This document shows positions 25,970 to 34,137 of a stretch of 64,000 nucleotides of DNA, piece by piece. Source of the DNA: CALNYS01 sp942490855 (GTDB taxonomy: Bacteria; Planctomycetota; Phycisphaerae; Phycisphaerales; UBA1924). The notes below the pieces were generated by a model. That model saw nothing but the letters and a program-made list of their open reading frames with translations. It was not told the DNA's origin and made no database searches. How positions within the stretch are numbered: position 1 is the first letter of the stretch; every line of letters begins with the position of its first letter. The DNA lies in NCBI GenBank assembly GCA_942490855.1, contig CALNYS010000001.1, positions 124,001 through 188,000 on the forward strand. The letters are read 5' to 3'. The translations under genes were made by a program, and so were the position numbers.

Positions 25970-27398
25970 TCAGTCGGAGCCCTCGGCGGTCTGGTACGCG
26001 GGCGAGCCGACGCCCCGCAGAGAGAAGGTGCTGTTGATCCCGCCGAAGGGGTTCGAGTTGGTGTCGGGGTTGAAGGGGTCGGCGATCCACGCGCCGTCGA
26101 CGACGAGTCGGTACTCGTACGTGCCGGGGTCGAGGGGGACGCAGAGCTCGTGGACGCCGAGCGAGTCGTTGAACCGGAGGGTGTGTCGGCTGGGCGACCA
26201 GTCGTTGAAGTCCGCGGCGATCGCGACGGTGGCGTCGCGGGCGGCGGGGTGGACGAAGAGGGCGCCCTGGGCGGTCTCGCGGACGCCGTAGAGCTCGGTG
26301 GGGCGGCGCGAGGCGCGGACGAGGGGGGCGTCGGGTTCGGGGGGCGGGGCGAGGTGGACGCCGCGGGCGCGGTTGATGCGTTCCTGGATCTCGCCGGTGC
26401 GGGAGAGGAGCTTGCGTGCGCTGTCGGCGAGGTCGCGTGCGCGGTCGTTGGAGCGGGGCGCGGGCGGGGGGCGCGTCGGACGGTGCGGTGCGCGCGAGGG
26501 CGTCGCGCCGGTCGCGGCGCGCGGCGTCGGCGGCCGCGGGGGTGACGCGCCGCGCGGGGGGGGCGCGGGGGCCGGTGACGCGGACGACGATCTCGGGGTC
26601 GCCCTCGTGGGTGGGCGGGCCGGCGTGGGTCCGCTCTTCGAGCCACTGGGCGAGGGCGAGGTAGTCCTCGCAGCCCCAGGAGTTGGGGGAGTGCTCGATG
26701 ACGGACTGCCCGAAGGAGGCGGCCTCGCGGACGCGGGTGTCGAGGCGGATGGGCGTCGGGATGACGCGGTCCTTGAAGGCGCGCCGGAGCTCGGCGAGCA
26801 CGTCGCGGGCCATCGAGCTCTCGGGGTTGTGCATCGTCGGGAGCACGGAGTAGGGGACGGGCCCGCCCAGCCGGCGCCCGAGGGAGCGGAGGGTCTGGAC
26901 CTGGCGCTGGGCGCCGTGCATGGAGAAGAAGGCGGTCTCGACGGGGATGATGGTCTCGCTCGCGGCGCGGAGGGCGCTGAAGGTGAGGAGGCCGATCGAG
27001 GGGGGGCAGTCGAGGATGCAGTACTCGAAGCGGTCGGCGAACTGCGCGAGGGCGCCGGCGAGGCGGAGGTCGCGGTCGGGCTTGTCGGCGAGGCCGCCCC
27101 GTGCGGCTTCGAGGCCGGCGAGGGCGACGGTGCTGGGCGCGAGCTCGAGTCGTTTGGAGACGGACCAGAGGAGGCGCGACTGGTCGATCGCGCGCTCGGA
27201 GCCGCTCAGGAAGAGGTCGGCGGAGCTGAGATCGACGTGTTCCTCGGGGACCGAGAGCGCGGCGGCGCAGTGGGACTGCGGGTCGAGGTCCACGAGGAGG
27301 GTGGGGCGTCCGAGCGCGGCGAGAGCGCCGGCGAGGTTGACGGCTGTGGTGGTCTTCCCGCAGCCGCCCTTCTGGTTGATGATCGCGACGGTGCGCAC
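25970..27398 (-). CDS. ParA/MinD-like ATPase with C-terminal CBM48-like domain (apparent frameshift)
   Basis: GTG start at 27398. The N-terminal ParA domain (about 1-260) has the deviant Walker A KGGCGKTTTAVN, VDLDPQSHCA, and ILDCPPSIGLLTF. The frame then degenerates into Arg/Pro-rich nonsense, while the +1 frame becomes meaningful after a run of six C (minus strand; bases 26466-26471). It reads LLSRTGEIQERINRARGV, then VHPAARDATVAIAADFNDWS and LDPGTYEYRLVVDGAWIADP, which is the early-set/AMPK-type glycogen-binding (CBM48) signature, ending at TGA 25970-25972. One base removed restores a protein of about 475 residues. ParA ATPases position cargo; CBM48 binds alpha-glucans. The fusion suggests positioning of a polysaccharide-linked cargo. 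Confidence 0.72.
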
Positions 27399-27543
27399 TC
27401 GGCGTTCCCCTCGGTGTTGGGTCGCCCCGACCGGGCTCCGCCGGCGGGCGCTTCACTTGTGACGCGGCGGCTCCTGCCAGATGGGTGTATCGGACGCTGG
27501 GTTCCGATCGCTTCAAAGTGACGTTTTCTGGAGCCGGGGGGCC

Positions 27544-28674
27544 TCAGGCGCGCAGGGCGTCCCACGCGCGGGCGAGGGCCTCGCTGGGCGGGTCGTCGAT
27601 GACGCGGCAGCCGCCCTCGCGCACCGGGAGCACGACACGGAGGACGCCCGCGCGGGTCTTCTTGTCGGCCCGCATGCGCTCGATGAGCTCGGGGGTGGCG
27701 GGGAGGCCGTCGATCGTCGTGGGGAGCCCGGCGGCGTTGACGGCGTTCGTGATCGGCGCGGGGTCGTCCGCGAGTCCCATCGCGCTGGCGGCGTGGGCGG
27801 CGGCGACGAGCCCGAGCGCGACGGCCTCGCCGTGCTTGAGGGCGAGGTCGCCGATGGGCTCGATCGCGTGGGCGAAGGTGTGCCCGAGGTTGAGCAGGGC
27901 ACGCCCGCCGGCGGCGCTGCTGGCTTCTTCGCGTTCGTCCTGCGCGACGACGCCCGCCTTGATGCGCACGTTGCGCGCGACGAGATCCTCGAGGGCCGCG
28001 TCGTCGCGGGCGAGGAACGCGTCGGTGTTGGCGACGGTCCACGCGAGGAGGTCGGGCTGGTCGCCCGAGGCGATGACGGCGTGCTTGAGGCACTCGGCGA
28101 GGCCGCAGCGGAGCTCGCGGTCGGGGAGCGACGCGAGGGTGGAGACGTCGGCGAGGACGGCGCGGGGCTGCCAGAAGGCGCCGGCGTAGTTCTTGAGGAG
28201 CTGGTCCTCGCCCCGGACCTGGGGGATGGAGAGGTTGACGGCGGTCTTGCCGCCGACGGAGGCGTCGACCATCGCGAGGAGGGTGGTGGGGCACTGGATG
28301 ACGGGGGCGCCGCGCTGGTAGCTGGCGGCTGCGAAGCCGGCGACGTCGCCCACGATGCCGCCGCCGAGGGCGACCCAGGGGTCGTTGCGTTCGAGCCCTG
28401 CCTCGGCCGCGGCGCGGAGGAGCTGGCCGAAGGTGCGGAGGGTCTTGCGGTCTTCGAACGCTTCGACGGTGTGCTGGCGGACGGTGCAGCCGGCGTCGCG
28501 GAGGGCGTCGGCCGCGGCCGCGGCGGTGCTGGGGGGGAGGTTGTGATCGATGACGAGCATGGCGCGCGCGCCGGGGGCGAGTGCGCGGGTGGTGTCGGCG
28601 AGCGACGCGAGCGCACCGGGGGCGGCGGTGACGTTGTAGGGGGGAGCGAGGGGGATGGGGATGGTGGTGGGCAT
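27544..28674 (-). CDS. aroB: 3-dehydroquinate synthase
   Basis: 376 residues; second step of the shikimate pathway, converting DAHP to 3-dehydroquinate with NAD+ and a divalent metal. Motifs: VALGGGIVGDVAGFAAASY, CPTTLLAMVDASVGGKTAVN, RCGLAECLKHAVI (metal-ligand Glu and His) and LLNLGHTFAHAIE (metal-ligand His). Start is the ATG at 28674. It is not in an aro cluster. The ParA-like gene follows 145 bases downstream in the same direction. Confidence 0.95.
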   Translation of the reverse strand: MPTTIPIPLAPPYNVTAAPGALASLADTTRALAPGARAMLVIDHNLPPSTAAAAADALRDAGCTVRQHTVEAFEDRKTLRTFGQLLRAAAEAGLERNDPWVALGGGIVGDVAGFAAASYQRGAPVIQCPTTLLAMVDASVGGKTAVNLSIPQVRGEDQLLKNYAGAFWQPRAVLADVSTLASLPDRELRCGLAECLKHAVIASGDQPDLLAWTVANTDAFLARDDAALEDLVARNVRIKAGVVAQDEREEASSAAGGRALLNLGHTFAHAIEPIGDLALKHGEAVALGLVAAAHAASAMGLADDPAPITNAVNAAGLPTTIDGLPATPELIERMRADKKTRAGVLRVVLPVREGGCRVIDDPPSEALARAWDALRA

Positions 28675-28734
28675 GTGGCGGCTCTCGCGGGCAGGGTAAA
28701 GGAAGCTCGCGGCGCTCGCGATTGGTTCGCCCCT

Positions 28735-29070
28735 CGTCCGCGGCTTTCCCGATGGGAGAGGGCGCGCAGAGGGCAAGGGCGATCAAGCGGGGGCGGTGCA
28801 CTGCGCGTTTCGGCTGCGCTGTGTTGGTTGTTGGGCGTGCTCCCTCTCCCCTTGCCCCTCTCCCTCGGGGAGAGGGGGACCGGACTCTTGCTCCCTCCCC
28901 CCGAGGGGGAGGGCTGGGGAGAGGGAGTGTTGAGCGCGACGCGTTTCGGCGGCGCGGCGGTGGTCGTTGAGCGTGCTCCCTCTCCCCTAGCCCCTCTCCC
29001 TCAGGGAGAGGGGGAACGGATCTTGCTCCCTCTCCCCTTGTTTCAAGGGGAGAGGGGGCGAAGAGGGCAA
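28735..29070 (+). repeat. Cluster of CCCTCTCCC-type repeats
   Basis: Fills the 441-base gap between aroB and the AraC-type gene. It holds at least five hairpin copies (for example 28852-28882, 28895-28925, 28978-29010, 29028-29058). Two units of GCGTTTCGGC...GGTTGTTGGGCGTGCTCCCT precede copies and recur before the long repeat at 34224. I see no gene here. Confidence 0.8.
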
Positions 29071-29115
29071 GGGCGATCAAGCGGGGTTCGCGCGGGTGTG
29101 TGAAGATCGCGCGTG

Positions 29116-29958
29116 ATGGAACACGGCGAGCACTATCTCGAACGGATCGGGCGCGCACGGGCGCTGCTCGAGAGCCGACTCGACGAGGACCTCCCGCTGG
29201 AGGACGTCGCGCGGGCGGCGTGCCTGAGCCCGTTCTACTTCCACCGTCTCTTCCGCGGCGTGACCGGGGAGACGGTGCGGGAGCACGTGCGGCGTCTGCG
29301 TCTCGAGCGTGCGGTCTTCCGCATGGTTCACGGCGAAGATGATCTGCTCGGCGTCGCGTTTGACGCGGGGTACCAGAGCAACGAGGCGTTCACGCGCGCC
29401 TTCAAACGACACTTCGGCGTGCCGCCATCGGCGCATCGCGCGGCGATGCGCCGGATCAACGAGCGGCGCTCCGAGCAGAAAGGAGCGAACGCGATGGACG
29501 TGAGCGTTGTGACGAGGCAGCCGGCGCGGGCGGTGTGCATCCGCCACACGGGGCCGTACACGGAGGTCGGCGCGGTGTGGGGGCGCCTGTTCGGATGGGC
29601 GATGCCCAAGGGGATCCGGGGCGAGGCGGTCGGGCTGTGCTACGACGACCCGGAGGTGACGCCGCCCGACAAGCTGCGCTACGACGCGTGCATCGTGGTC
29701 GACGGCGACGTCGAGACGGGCGACGGCGTGCAGATGACGGACCTGCCGCACGGGACGTACGCGCGGGCGCTGCACGAGGGGGCGTACGAGCGGCTCGCCG
29801 AGACGTACGGCGGTCTCGCGGCGGCGGTGGCGCAGGGGGAGATCGGCGGGAAGCGGTGGTCGCTGGGGGATCAGCCGTCGATCGAGGTGTACCTCAACAC
29901 GCCGATGGACACGGCGCCGGAGGATCTGCGGACGGAGGTGATGTTGCGCGTGGTGTGA
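29116..29958 (+). CDS. AraC-family regulator with GyrI-like effector domain
   Basis: 280 residues. The N-terminal AraC-type double helix-turn-helix (about 8-112) includes LPLEDVARAACLSPFYFHRL and VAFDAGYQSNEAFTRAFKRH followed by FGVPPSAHR. The C-terminal GyrI-like/effector-binding domain (about 128-280) opens with VVTRQPARAVCIRHTGPY and contains LPHGTYARALHEGAYERL. The same order is found in Rob- and SbmC-related multidrug or stress regulators that bind hydrophobic ligands. The ATG at 29116 follows a GTG by one codon, so the start is uncertain by three bases. No target gene is obvious nearby. Confidence 0.92.
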   Translation: MEHGEHYLERIGRARALLESRLDEDLPLEDVARAACLSPFYFHRLFRGVTGETVREHVRRLRLERAVFRMVHGEDDLLGVAFDAGYQSNEAFTRAFKRHFGVPPSAHRAAMRRINERRSEQKGANAMDVSVVTRQPARAVCIRHTGPYTEVGAVWGRLFGWAMPKGIRGEAVGLCYDDPEVTPPDKLRYDACIVVDGDVETGDGVQMTDLPHGTYARALHEGAYERLAETYGGLAAAVAQGEIGGKRWSLGDQPSIEVYLNTPMDTAPEDLRTEVMLRVV

Positions 29959-29995
29959 GTCCGGCTCCCTCCCCCCGAGGCTTCAGTTCACTCTT

Positions 29996-30073
29996 GCCGT
30001 GGTACTGACCGCAGGTCTGTGCCACGAGTTGCGTACCGCGTCGTGGCACACGCCTTCGGCGAGTACCACGGCA
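29996..30073 (+). repeat. Second-family hairpin element (inverted pair)
   Basis: GCCGTGGTACTGACC-GCA-GGTCTGTGCCACGAG is followed 13 bases later by TGGCACACGCC-TTC-GGCGAGTACCACGGC. The two ends GCCGTGGTAC and GTACCACGGC are perfect inverted repeats, so the unit looks like a small inverted-repeat-bounded element. It is related to 18659-18752, where the second hairpin has the other orientation. Confidence 0.75.
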
Positions 30074-30090
30074 AGGCACGGGTGTGAGAT

Positions 30091-30380
30091 GCTCCCTCTC
30101 CCCTTGCCCCTCTCCCTCGGGGAGAGGGGGATCGGATCGGAACACTCCAAGGCGGTGCTTCTGGCTCCCTCTCCCCTTGTCTCAAGGGGAGAGGGGTGGG
30201 GTGAGGGGTTGCATCACGATTCGCGAGCGCAGCGAGCGTTTCCTCTGACATCAGGCTGTGGAGATGGGGGAGCCCCTCACCCTGCCCTCTCCCCATCGGG
30301 ATGGGGAGAGGGTGGGAGGTGTGCTCGCTGCGCTCGCGGTTGATTCGGCCCCTCACCCTGGCCCTCTCCCGGTGGGAGAG
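30091..30380 (+). repeat. Long composite repeat, copy 1
   Basis: About 290 bases, near-identical to 34224-34520. In order: a CTCCCTCTCCCCTTGCC hairpin, GGATCGGATCGGAACACTCC, a second hairpin, GCGAGCGCAGCGAGCGTTTC, CTCTGACATCAG, a third hairpin and a fourth hairpin. It directly abuts the 3' end of guaA. There is no open reading frame worth keeping. With the element at 29996 it accounts for the 433-base gap 29959-30391. Confidence 0.85.
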
Positions 30381-30391
30381 GGGGGGGCGGG

Positions 30392-31987
30392 TTATTCCCA
30401 CTCAATGGTTGCGGGCGGCTTGCTCGAGATGTCGTAGACGACGCGGTTGACGCCGGGGACCTCGTTGATGATGCGGTTGGAGACGCGGGCGAGGACCTCG
30501 TAGGGGATGCGTCCCCAGTCGGCGGTCATGAAGTCCTGGGTCTCGACGGCGCGGATGGCCAGCGCGTTCTCGTAGGTGCGTCCGTCGCCCATGACGCCGA
30601 CGCTCTGGACGGGGAGCAGGACGGCGAAGACCTGCGAGAGCGAGCGGTAGAGGTTCGCCGAGACGATCTCTTCGAGGAGGATCTCGTCGGCGTCGCGCAG
30701 GACGGCGAGCTTCTCGCGGGTGATGTCGCCCAGCACGCGCACGGCGAGGCCGGGGCCCGGAAAGGGGTGGCGCCAGACGATCTGGTCGGGGAGGCCGAGC
30801 ACTTCGCCGAGCTTGCGGACCTCGTCCTTGAAGAGGTCGCGGAGGGGCTCGACGAGTTCGAAGCCGAGCTGCTCGGGGAGGCCGCCGACGTTGTGGTGGA
30901 GCTTGATGCCCGCGCTGTGCCCGGCGTGCCCGTGCCCGGACTCGATGACGTCGGGGTAGAGGGTGCCCTGGGCGAGGAGCTCGGCGTTTTCGAGGGAGTC
31001 GGCTTCGGTCTTGAAGACGTCGATGAAGCGGTGCCCGATGAGGGTGCGCTTCTGCTGCGGGTCGGACACCCCGGCGAGATCGGCGAGGAACTCGTCGGCG
31101 GCGTCGATCACGCGCAGGTCGATCTGGAAGTGGTCGCGGAAGGTGGTCTCGACGAGCTCGCGTTCGTTCTTGCGCAGGAGCCCGTTGTCGACGAAGACGC
31201 AGGTGAGCTGGTCGCCGATGGCTTTGCTCAGGAGCGCGGCGCAGACGGAGGAATCGACACCTCCCGAGAGCCCGCAGATGACGTGGCGGTCGCCGACCTG
31301 GGCGCGGACGCGGGCGATCTCGGTGTCGAGGAAGTCGCTCATCTTCCACGTGCCTGTGCAGGCGCAGATCTCGTAGAGGAAGTTGCGGAGGATGTCCACG
31401 CCGTGGGGGGTGTGGGTGACCTCGGGGTGGAACTGCACGCCGTAGAGGGGCTTTTCCTTGTGACGGACGACGGCGTGGGGGCAGGTTGGCGTGCCGGCGA
31501 GGGTGTGGAAGTGCTCGGGGACGCCGAGGACCTGGTCGCCGTGGCTCATCCAGACGGCGGTCTTCTGTGGGATGGCGCCGAGGAGGTCGGAGGCGTCGTT
31601 GATCTCGAGGGCGGAGCGTCCGAACTCGCGGTGGGTGTGTCGGTTGACGTCGCAGCCGAGGAGCTTGCTCATGAGCTGCATGCCGTAGCAGACGCCGAGG
31701 ACGGGGACGCCGAGGTCGAAGATCGCTGGGTCGCAGGTGGGGGCGCCCTCTTCGTAGACGCCGGCGGGTCCGCCCGAGAGGACGATGCCCTTGGGGTTCA
31801 TGGCGCGGAGCTGCTCGGGGGTGATGGCGGGGGAGACGAGCAGGGAGAAGGCGCCGGCCTCGCGGAGCCTGCGCGCGATGAGCTGGGCGGTTTGCCCGCC
31901 GAAGTCGAGCACGGGGACGACCTCGTCGTGAGGGAGGTCCGCGGCGGTCGGGGGGGCGGGGGGGCTGGTTGAAGCGGCGGTGGTCAT
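30392..31987 (-). CDS. guaA: GMP synthase (glutamine-hydrolysing)
   Basis: 531 residues; makes GMP from XMP, ATP and glutamine. The class I glutamine amidotransferase domain (about 25-215) has VLGVCYGMQLM (nucleophile Cys) and YGVQFHPEVTHT (catalytic His). The ATP pyrophosphatase domain has the PP-loop ICGLSGGVDSSV. The C-terminal dimerisation domain has WRHPFPGPGLAVR and ends PPATIEWE. The first 20 residues are an Ala/Pro-rich extension. A TTCACC-17-TAGACT promoter lies 30 bases upstream of the ATG. Confidence 0.97.
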   Translation of the reverse strand: MTTAASTSPPAPPTAADLPHDEVVPVLDFGGQTAQLIARRLREAGAFSLLVSPAITPEQLRAMNPKGIVLSGGPAGVYEEGAPTCDPAIFDLGVPVLGVCYGMQLMSKLLGCDVNRHTHREFGRSALEINDASDLLGAIPQKTAVWMSHGDQVLGVPEHFHTLAGTPTCPHAVVRHKEKPLYGVQFHPEVTHTPHGVDILRNFLYEICACTGTWKMSDFLDTEIARVRAQVGDRHVICGLSGGVDSSVCAALLSKAIGDQLTCVFVDNGLLRKNERELVETTFRDHFQIDLRVIDAADEFLADLAGVSDPQQKRTLIGHRFIDVFKTEADSLENAELLAQGTLYPDVIESGHGHAGHSAGIKLHHNVGGLPEQLGFELVEPLRDLFKDEVRKLGEVLGLPDQIVWRHPFPGPGLAVRVLGDITREKLAVLRDADEILLEEIVSANLYRSLSQVFAVLLPVQSVGVMGDGRTYENALAIRAVETQDFMTADWGRIPYEVLARVSNRIINEVPGVNRVVYDISSKPPATIEWE

Positions 31988-32017
31988 GGCGACGCTCCGG
32001 GCTGGAGGTAATCGGGG

Positions 32018-32046
32018 AGTCTACCAGACGCCGCGTTGGCGGTGAA
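32018..32046 (-). promoter_or_regulatory. Promoter of guaA
   Basis: On the minus strand, TTCACC (-35, 32046-32041), a 17-base spacer and TAGACT (-10, 32023-32018). The leader to the ATG is about 25 bases and contains CGGAG. It lies back-to-back with the promoter of the lipoprotein/RsbW operon. Confidence 0.5.
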
Positions 32047-32067
32047 GGCGTCTGGTGTGTGGGTTGG

Positions 32068-32097
32068 TTGAGCATTCGTCGCTGAGGGGGATACCAT
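32068..32097 (+). promoter_or_regulatory. Promoter of the lipoprotein-RsbW-STAS-MlaE operon
   Basis: TTGAGC (32068-32073), 18 bases, TACCAT (32092-32097), ending eight bases before the ATG at 32106. Again a near-leaderless arrangement with no Shine-Dalgarno. Confidence 0.35.
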
Positions 32098-32105
32098 CGC
32101 GGGTG

Positions 32106-32432
32106 ATGCTCCGACTCCTCCCGCTGTGCGTGCTGTCGCTGATCGCCTCTGGCTGTTCCCAGCCCGTGCGGGTGGGGTTCGCCTCGCCGGACCCGCAGGG
32201 TCGCACGATCGCGCTGGCGCGGGCGGCCGACTCGGGCGACGACGAGAGCGTCCCCGCGATGATCAACCTCCTGAACTCGGCCGACAGCGCCCAGCGGATG
32301 CTGGCGATCCGCGGTTTGGAGCGGTACGCGGGCGAGACGTTCGGGTACAAGCATTACGCGCCGGAGGCGGACCGCCTCGCGGCGCAGGCGCGCTGGGCGG
32401 AATGGTGGGCGTCTCGAGAGGAGGGCGGCTGA
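32106..32432 (+). CDS. Small lipoprotein with HEAT-like segment
   Basis: 108 residues. The signal sequence MLRLLPLCVLSLIASGC ends in a lipobox (ASGC, Cys17). The mature protein contains a helix pair, DDESVPAMINLLNSADSAQR then MLAIRGLERYAGE, that resembles a single HEAT repeat, and ends in a Trp-rich helix ARWAEWWASREEGG. Function is unknown. Its TGA overlaps the ATG of the RsbW-like kinase (TGATG), so a lipoprotein and a cytosolic kinase are translationally coupled, which is odd. Confidence 0.7.
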   Translation: MLRLLPLCVLSLIASGCSQPVRVGFASPDPQGRTIALARAADSGDDESVPAMINLLNSADSAQRMLAIRGLERYAGETFGYKHYAPEADRLAAQARWAEWWASREEGG

Positions 32433-32926
32433 TGCAGGAGGCCGAGCACTGTTGCATCTGCTCCGACGGCGCGCACATCCGCGTCGAGGTGCTGAGCCAG
32501 CCCCGGTATCTCGCGGGGGTGCGGGAGATGGTCCTTGCGGTGTCGCGCCGTCTGGGGTTCGGGGAATCGGGGTCGAACCACATCGCGCTGGCGATCGACG
32601 AGGCGCTCGCGAACGTGATCCGCCACGGGTACGACGGGGCGAGCGACCGCCCGATCTTCCTGACGATCGCGCCGCTGGTCGAGAACGGCGCGGAGACGGG
32701 GATGCGCGTGTGCATCGAAGATCACGCGCGGAAGGTCGATCCGTCGAAGATCAAGAGCCGGGATCTCGAGGCGGTGCGTCCGGGCGGTCTGGGGGTTCAC
32801 ATCATTCAAGAGATCATGGACGAGGTTGTGTACACGCCCCGCGACGACAAGGGGATGCGTGTGACGATGGTCAAGCGGCTGACTTCGGAGTCCGAAGCGC
32901 CGGCCGCGAGCGAGGGGGCCAGATGA
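32432..32926 (+). CDS. RsbW-like serine kinase / anti-sigma factor (HATPase)
   Basis: 164 residues. A GHKL-type ATP-binding domain with N-box IALAIDEALANVIRHGY (about residues 49-65), G1-like CIEDHARKVDP and G2-like RPGGLGVHIIQEIMDE. These match RsbW/SpoIIAB-family kinases that phosphorylate a STAS antagonist on Ser and sequester a sigma factor or another target. A Cys pair (CCIC) lies near the N-terminus. It overlaps the next STAS gene by ATGA, the classic kinase-antagonist pairing. No sigma factor gene is nearby. The Cache-PP2C phosphatase at 37705 could oppose it. Confidence 0.87.
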   Translation: MQEAEHCCICSDGAHIRVEVLSQPRYLAGVREMVLAVSRRLGFGESGSNHIALAIDEALANVIRHGYDGASDRPIFLTIAPLVENGAETGMRVCIEDHARKVDPSKIKSRDLEAVRPGGLGVHIIQEIMDEVVYTPRDDKGMRVTMVKRLTSESEAPAASEGAR

Positions 32927-33267
32927 ATCTGCAGGTGCGTTCGGAGTCGCGAGACGGTGCGGCGGTGGTGTCGCCCGTGGGCGAGATCGATCTGAGTTGT
33001 TCGCCCGAGTTGCGCGTGGCGTTGCAGCAGGCGCTGCTGACCAAGCCCGCCGCGTTGGTGGTGGACCTCTCGGGCGTGCCGAGCATCGACTCGTCCGGCG
33101 TGGCAACGATGATCGAGGCGATGCGCTCGACGCAGGCGCAGAGTATCCCGCTGGTGCTCTGCGGGCTGGTCCCGCGCGTGCTGGCGGTCCTGGAGATCGC
33201 TCGCTTAGACAGCGTGTTCCAGATCGCGCCGGACGTTGACGAAGCGATCAAGGCGATCGGGGCGTGA
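32923..33267 (+). CDS. STAS-domain anti-sigma factor antagonist
   Basis: 114 residues, a single STAS domain. VVSPVGEIDLSCSPELRVAL is the first strand-turn-helix, and VVDLSGVPSIDSSGVATMIE carries the expected phosphorylatable Ser (57 or 58). It would be phosphorylated by the upstream RsbW-like kinase and released by a PP2C phosphatase. An alternative role is that of MlaB, the STAS subunit of the Mla phospholipid transporter, since the very next gene encodes an MlaE permease and overlaps it by GTGA. Confidence 0.9.
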   Translation: MNLQVRSESRDGAAVVSPVGEIDLSCSPELRVALQQALLTKPAALVVDLSGVPSIDSSGVATMIEAMRSTQAQSIPLVLCGLVPRVLAVLEIARLDSVFQIAPDVDEAIKAIGA

Positions 33268-34073
33268 GCCAGACCGGGCTGCTGCGAGCGGCGCTGAAAC
33301 GCCCGACCGCGATCGCGCGGGAGTTCGGCGAGGGGTGGCTGCTGCTCTGGCAGACGCTCGTCTGGACCAAGCGCGGGCTGACCCGCAAGAAGACGCGTCT
33401 GGGCCTCCCGGCGATCAACACGCAGCTGGTGCGCATCGGCGTGCAGTCGATCGGGATCAACGTGCTGGTGTCGGCGAGCGTCGGGTTCATCCTCGGGCTG
33501 CAGATGGCGCCGCCGCTGGACAACCTGGGTCAGGTGGAACTGGTGCCGAACATCATCGCGGTCGCGGTGCTGCGCGAGCTGGGCCCGCTGATCTCGGCGA
33601 TCGTGATGACGGGCTTCGCGGGCGCGGCGATCGCGGCCGAGCTGGGCACGATGGTGGTGGGCGAAGAGATCGAAGCGCTCGAGGCGCACGCGCTGAACCC
33701 GGTGCGGTTCCTCGTGGTGCCGCGGGCGATCGCGGTGGTGGTGAGCCTGACGCTCCTCGCGGTGATCGCGGACGTCGTCGCGGTCGGCGCGGGCATGGGC
33801 ATGGGCGTGAGCATCCTCGGGATTCCCCCGACGACGTACTGGGCGAACACGCTGGCGCAGGTCAGCGAGGTGGACTTCCTGACGGGGCTGGTGAAGTCGG
33901 CGGTCTTCGGGCTGCTGATCGCGGTGATCGCGTGCTCGAACGGCTTCCGCGTGACCGGCGGCGCCGCGGGCGTTGGCGTCGCGACGACGAACACCGTGGT
34001 GCGCTCCGTGGTGTGCATCATCATCGCCGACCTGATCTTCACGACGATCTTCTACAGCTGGGGTTTGGTGTAA
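33264..34073 (+). CDS. MlaE-family ABC transporter permease
   Basis: 269 residues from GTG, overlapping the STAS stop. Five or so membrane helices, with the family signature VAVLRELGPLISAIVMTGF followed by GAAIAAELGTMVVGEEIEAL (the EQ-loop-like region) and NPVRFLVVPRAIAVV. MlaE permeases move phospholipids between inner and outer membrane with an ATPase (MlaF), an MCE protein (MlaD) and a STAS protein (MlaB). The ATPase and MCE genes are not adjacent; the operon ends here in repeats. Confidence 0.93.
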   Translation: MSQTGLLRAALKRPTAIAREFGEGWLLLWQTLVWTKRGLTRKKTRLGLPAINTQLVRIGVQSIGINVLVSASVGFILGLQMAPPLDNLGQVELVPNIIAVAVLRELGPLISAIVMTGFAGAAIAAELGTMVVGEEIEALEAHALNPVRFLVVPRAIAVVVSLTLLAVIADVVAVGAGMGMGVSILGIPPTTYWANTLAQVSEVDFLTGLVKSAVFGLLIAVIACSNGFRVTGGAAGVGVATTNTVVRSVVCIIIADLIFTTIFYSWGLV

Positions 34074-34137
34074 GCGCACGCGCGGGCCCGCTTCGTGGCG
34101 CCGGTGGTTGCTTTGCGCGCAGCGAGGATCGGACTCC

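Noticed and set aside
25819..27516. Arg/Pro/Ser-rich 565-codon open frame through the ParA gene
   Set aside because: It is an out-of-frame shadow with no recognisable segments; the ParA and CBM48 signatures lie in the other two frames.
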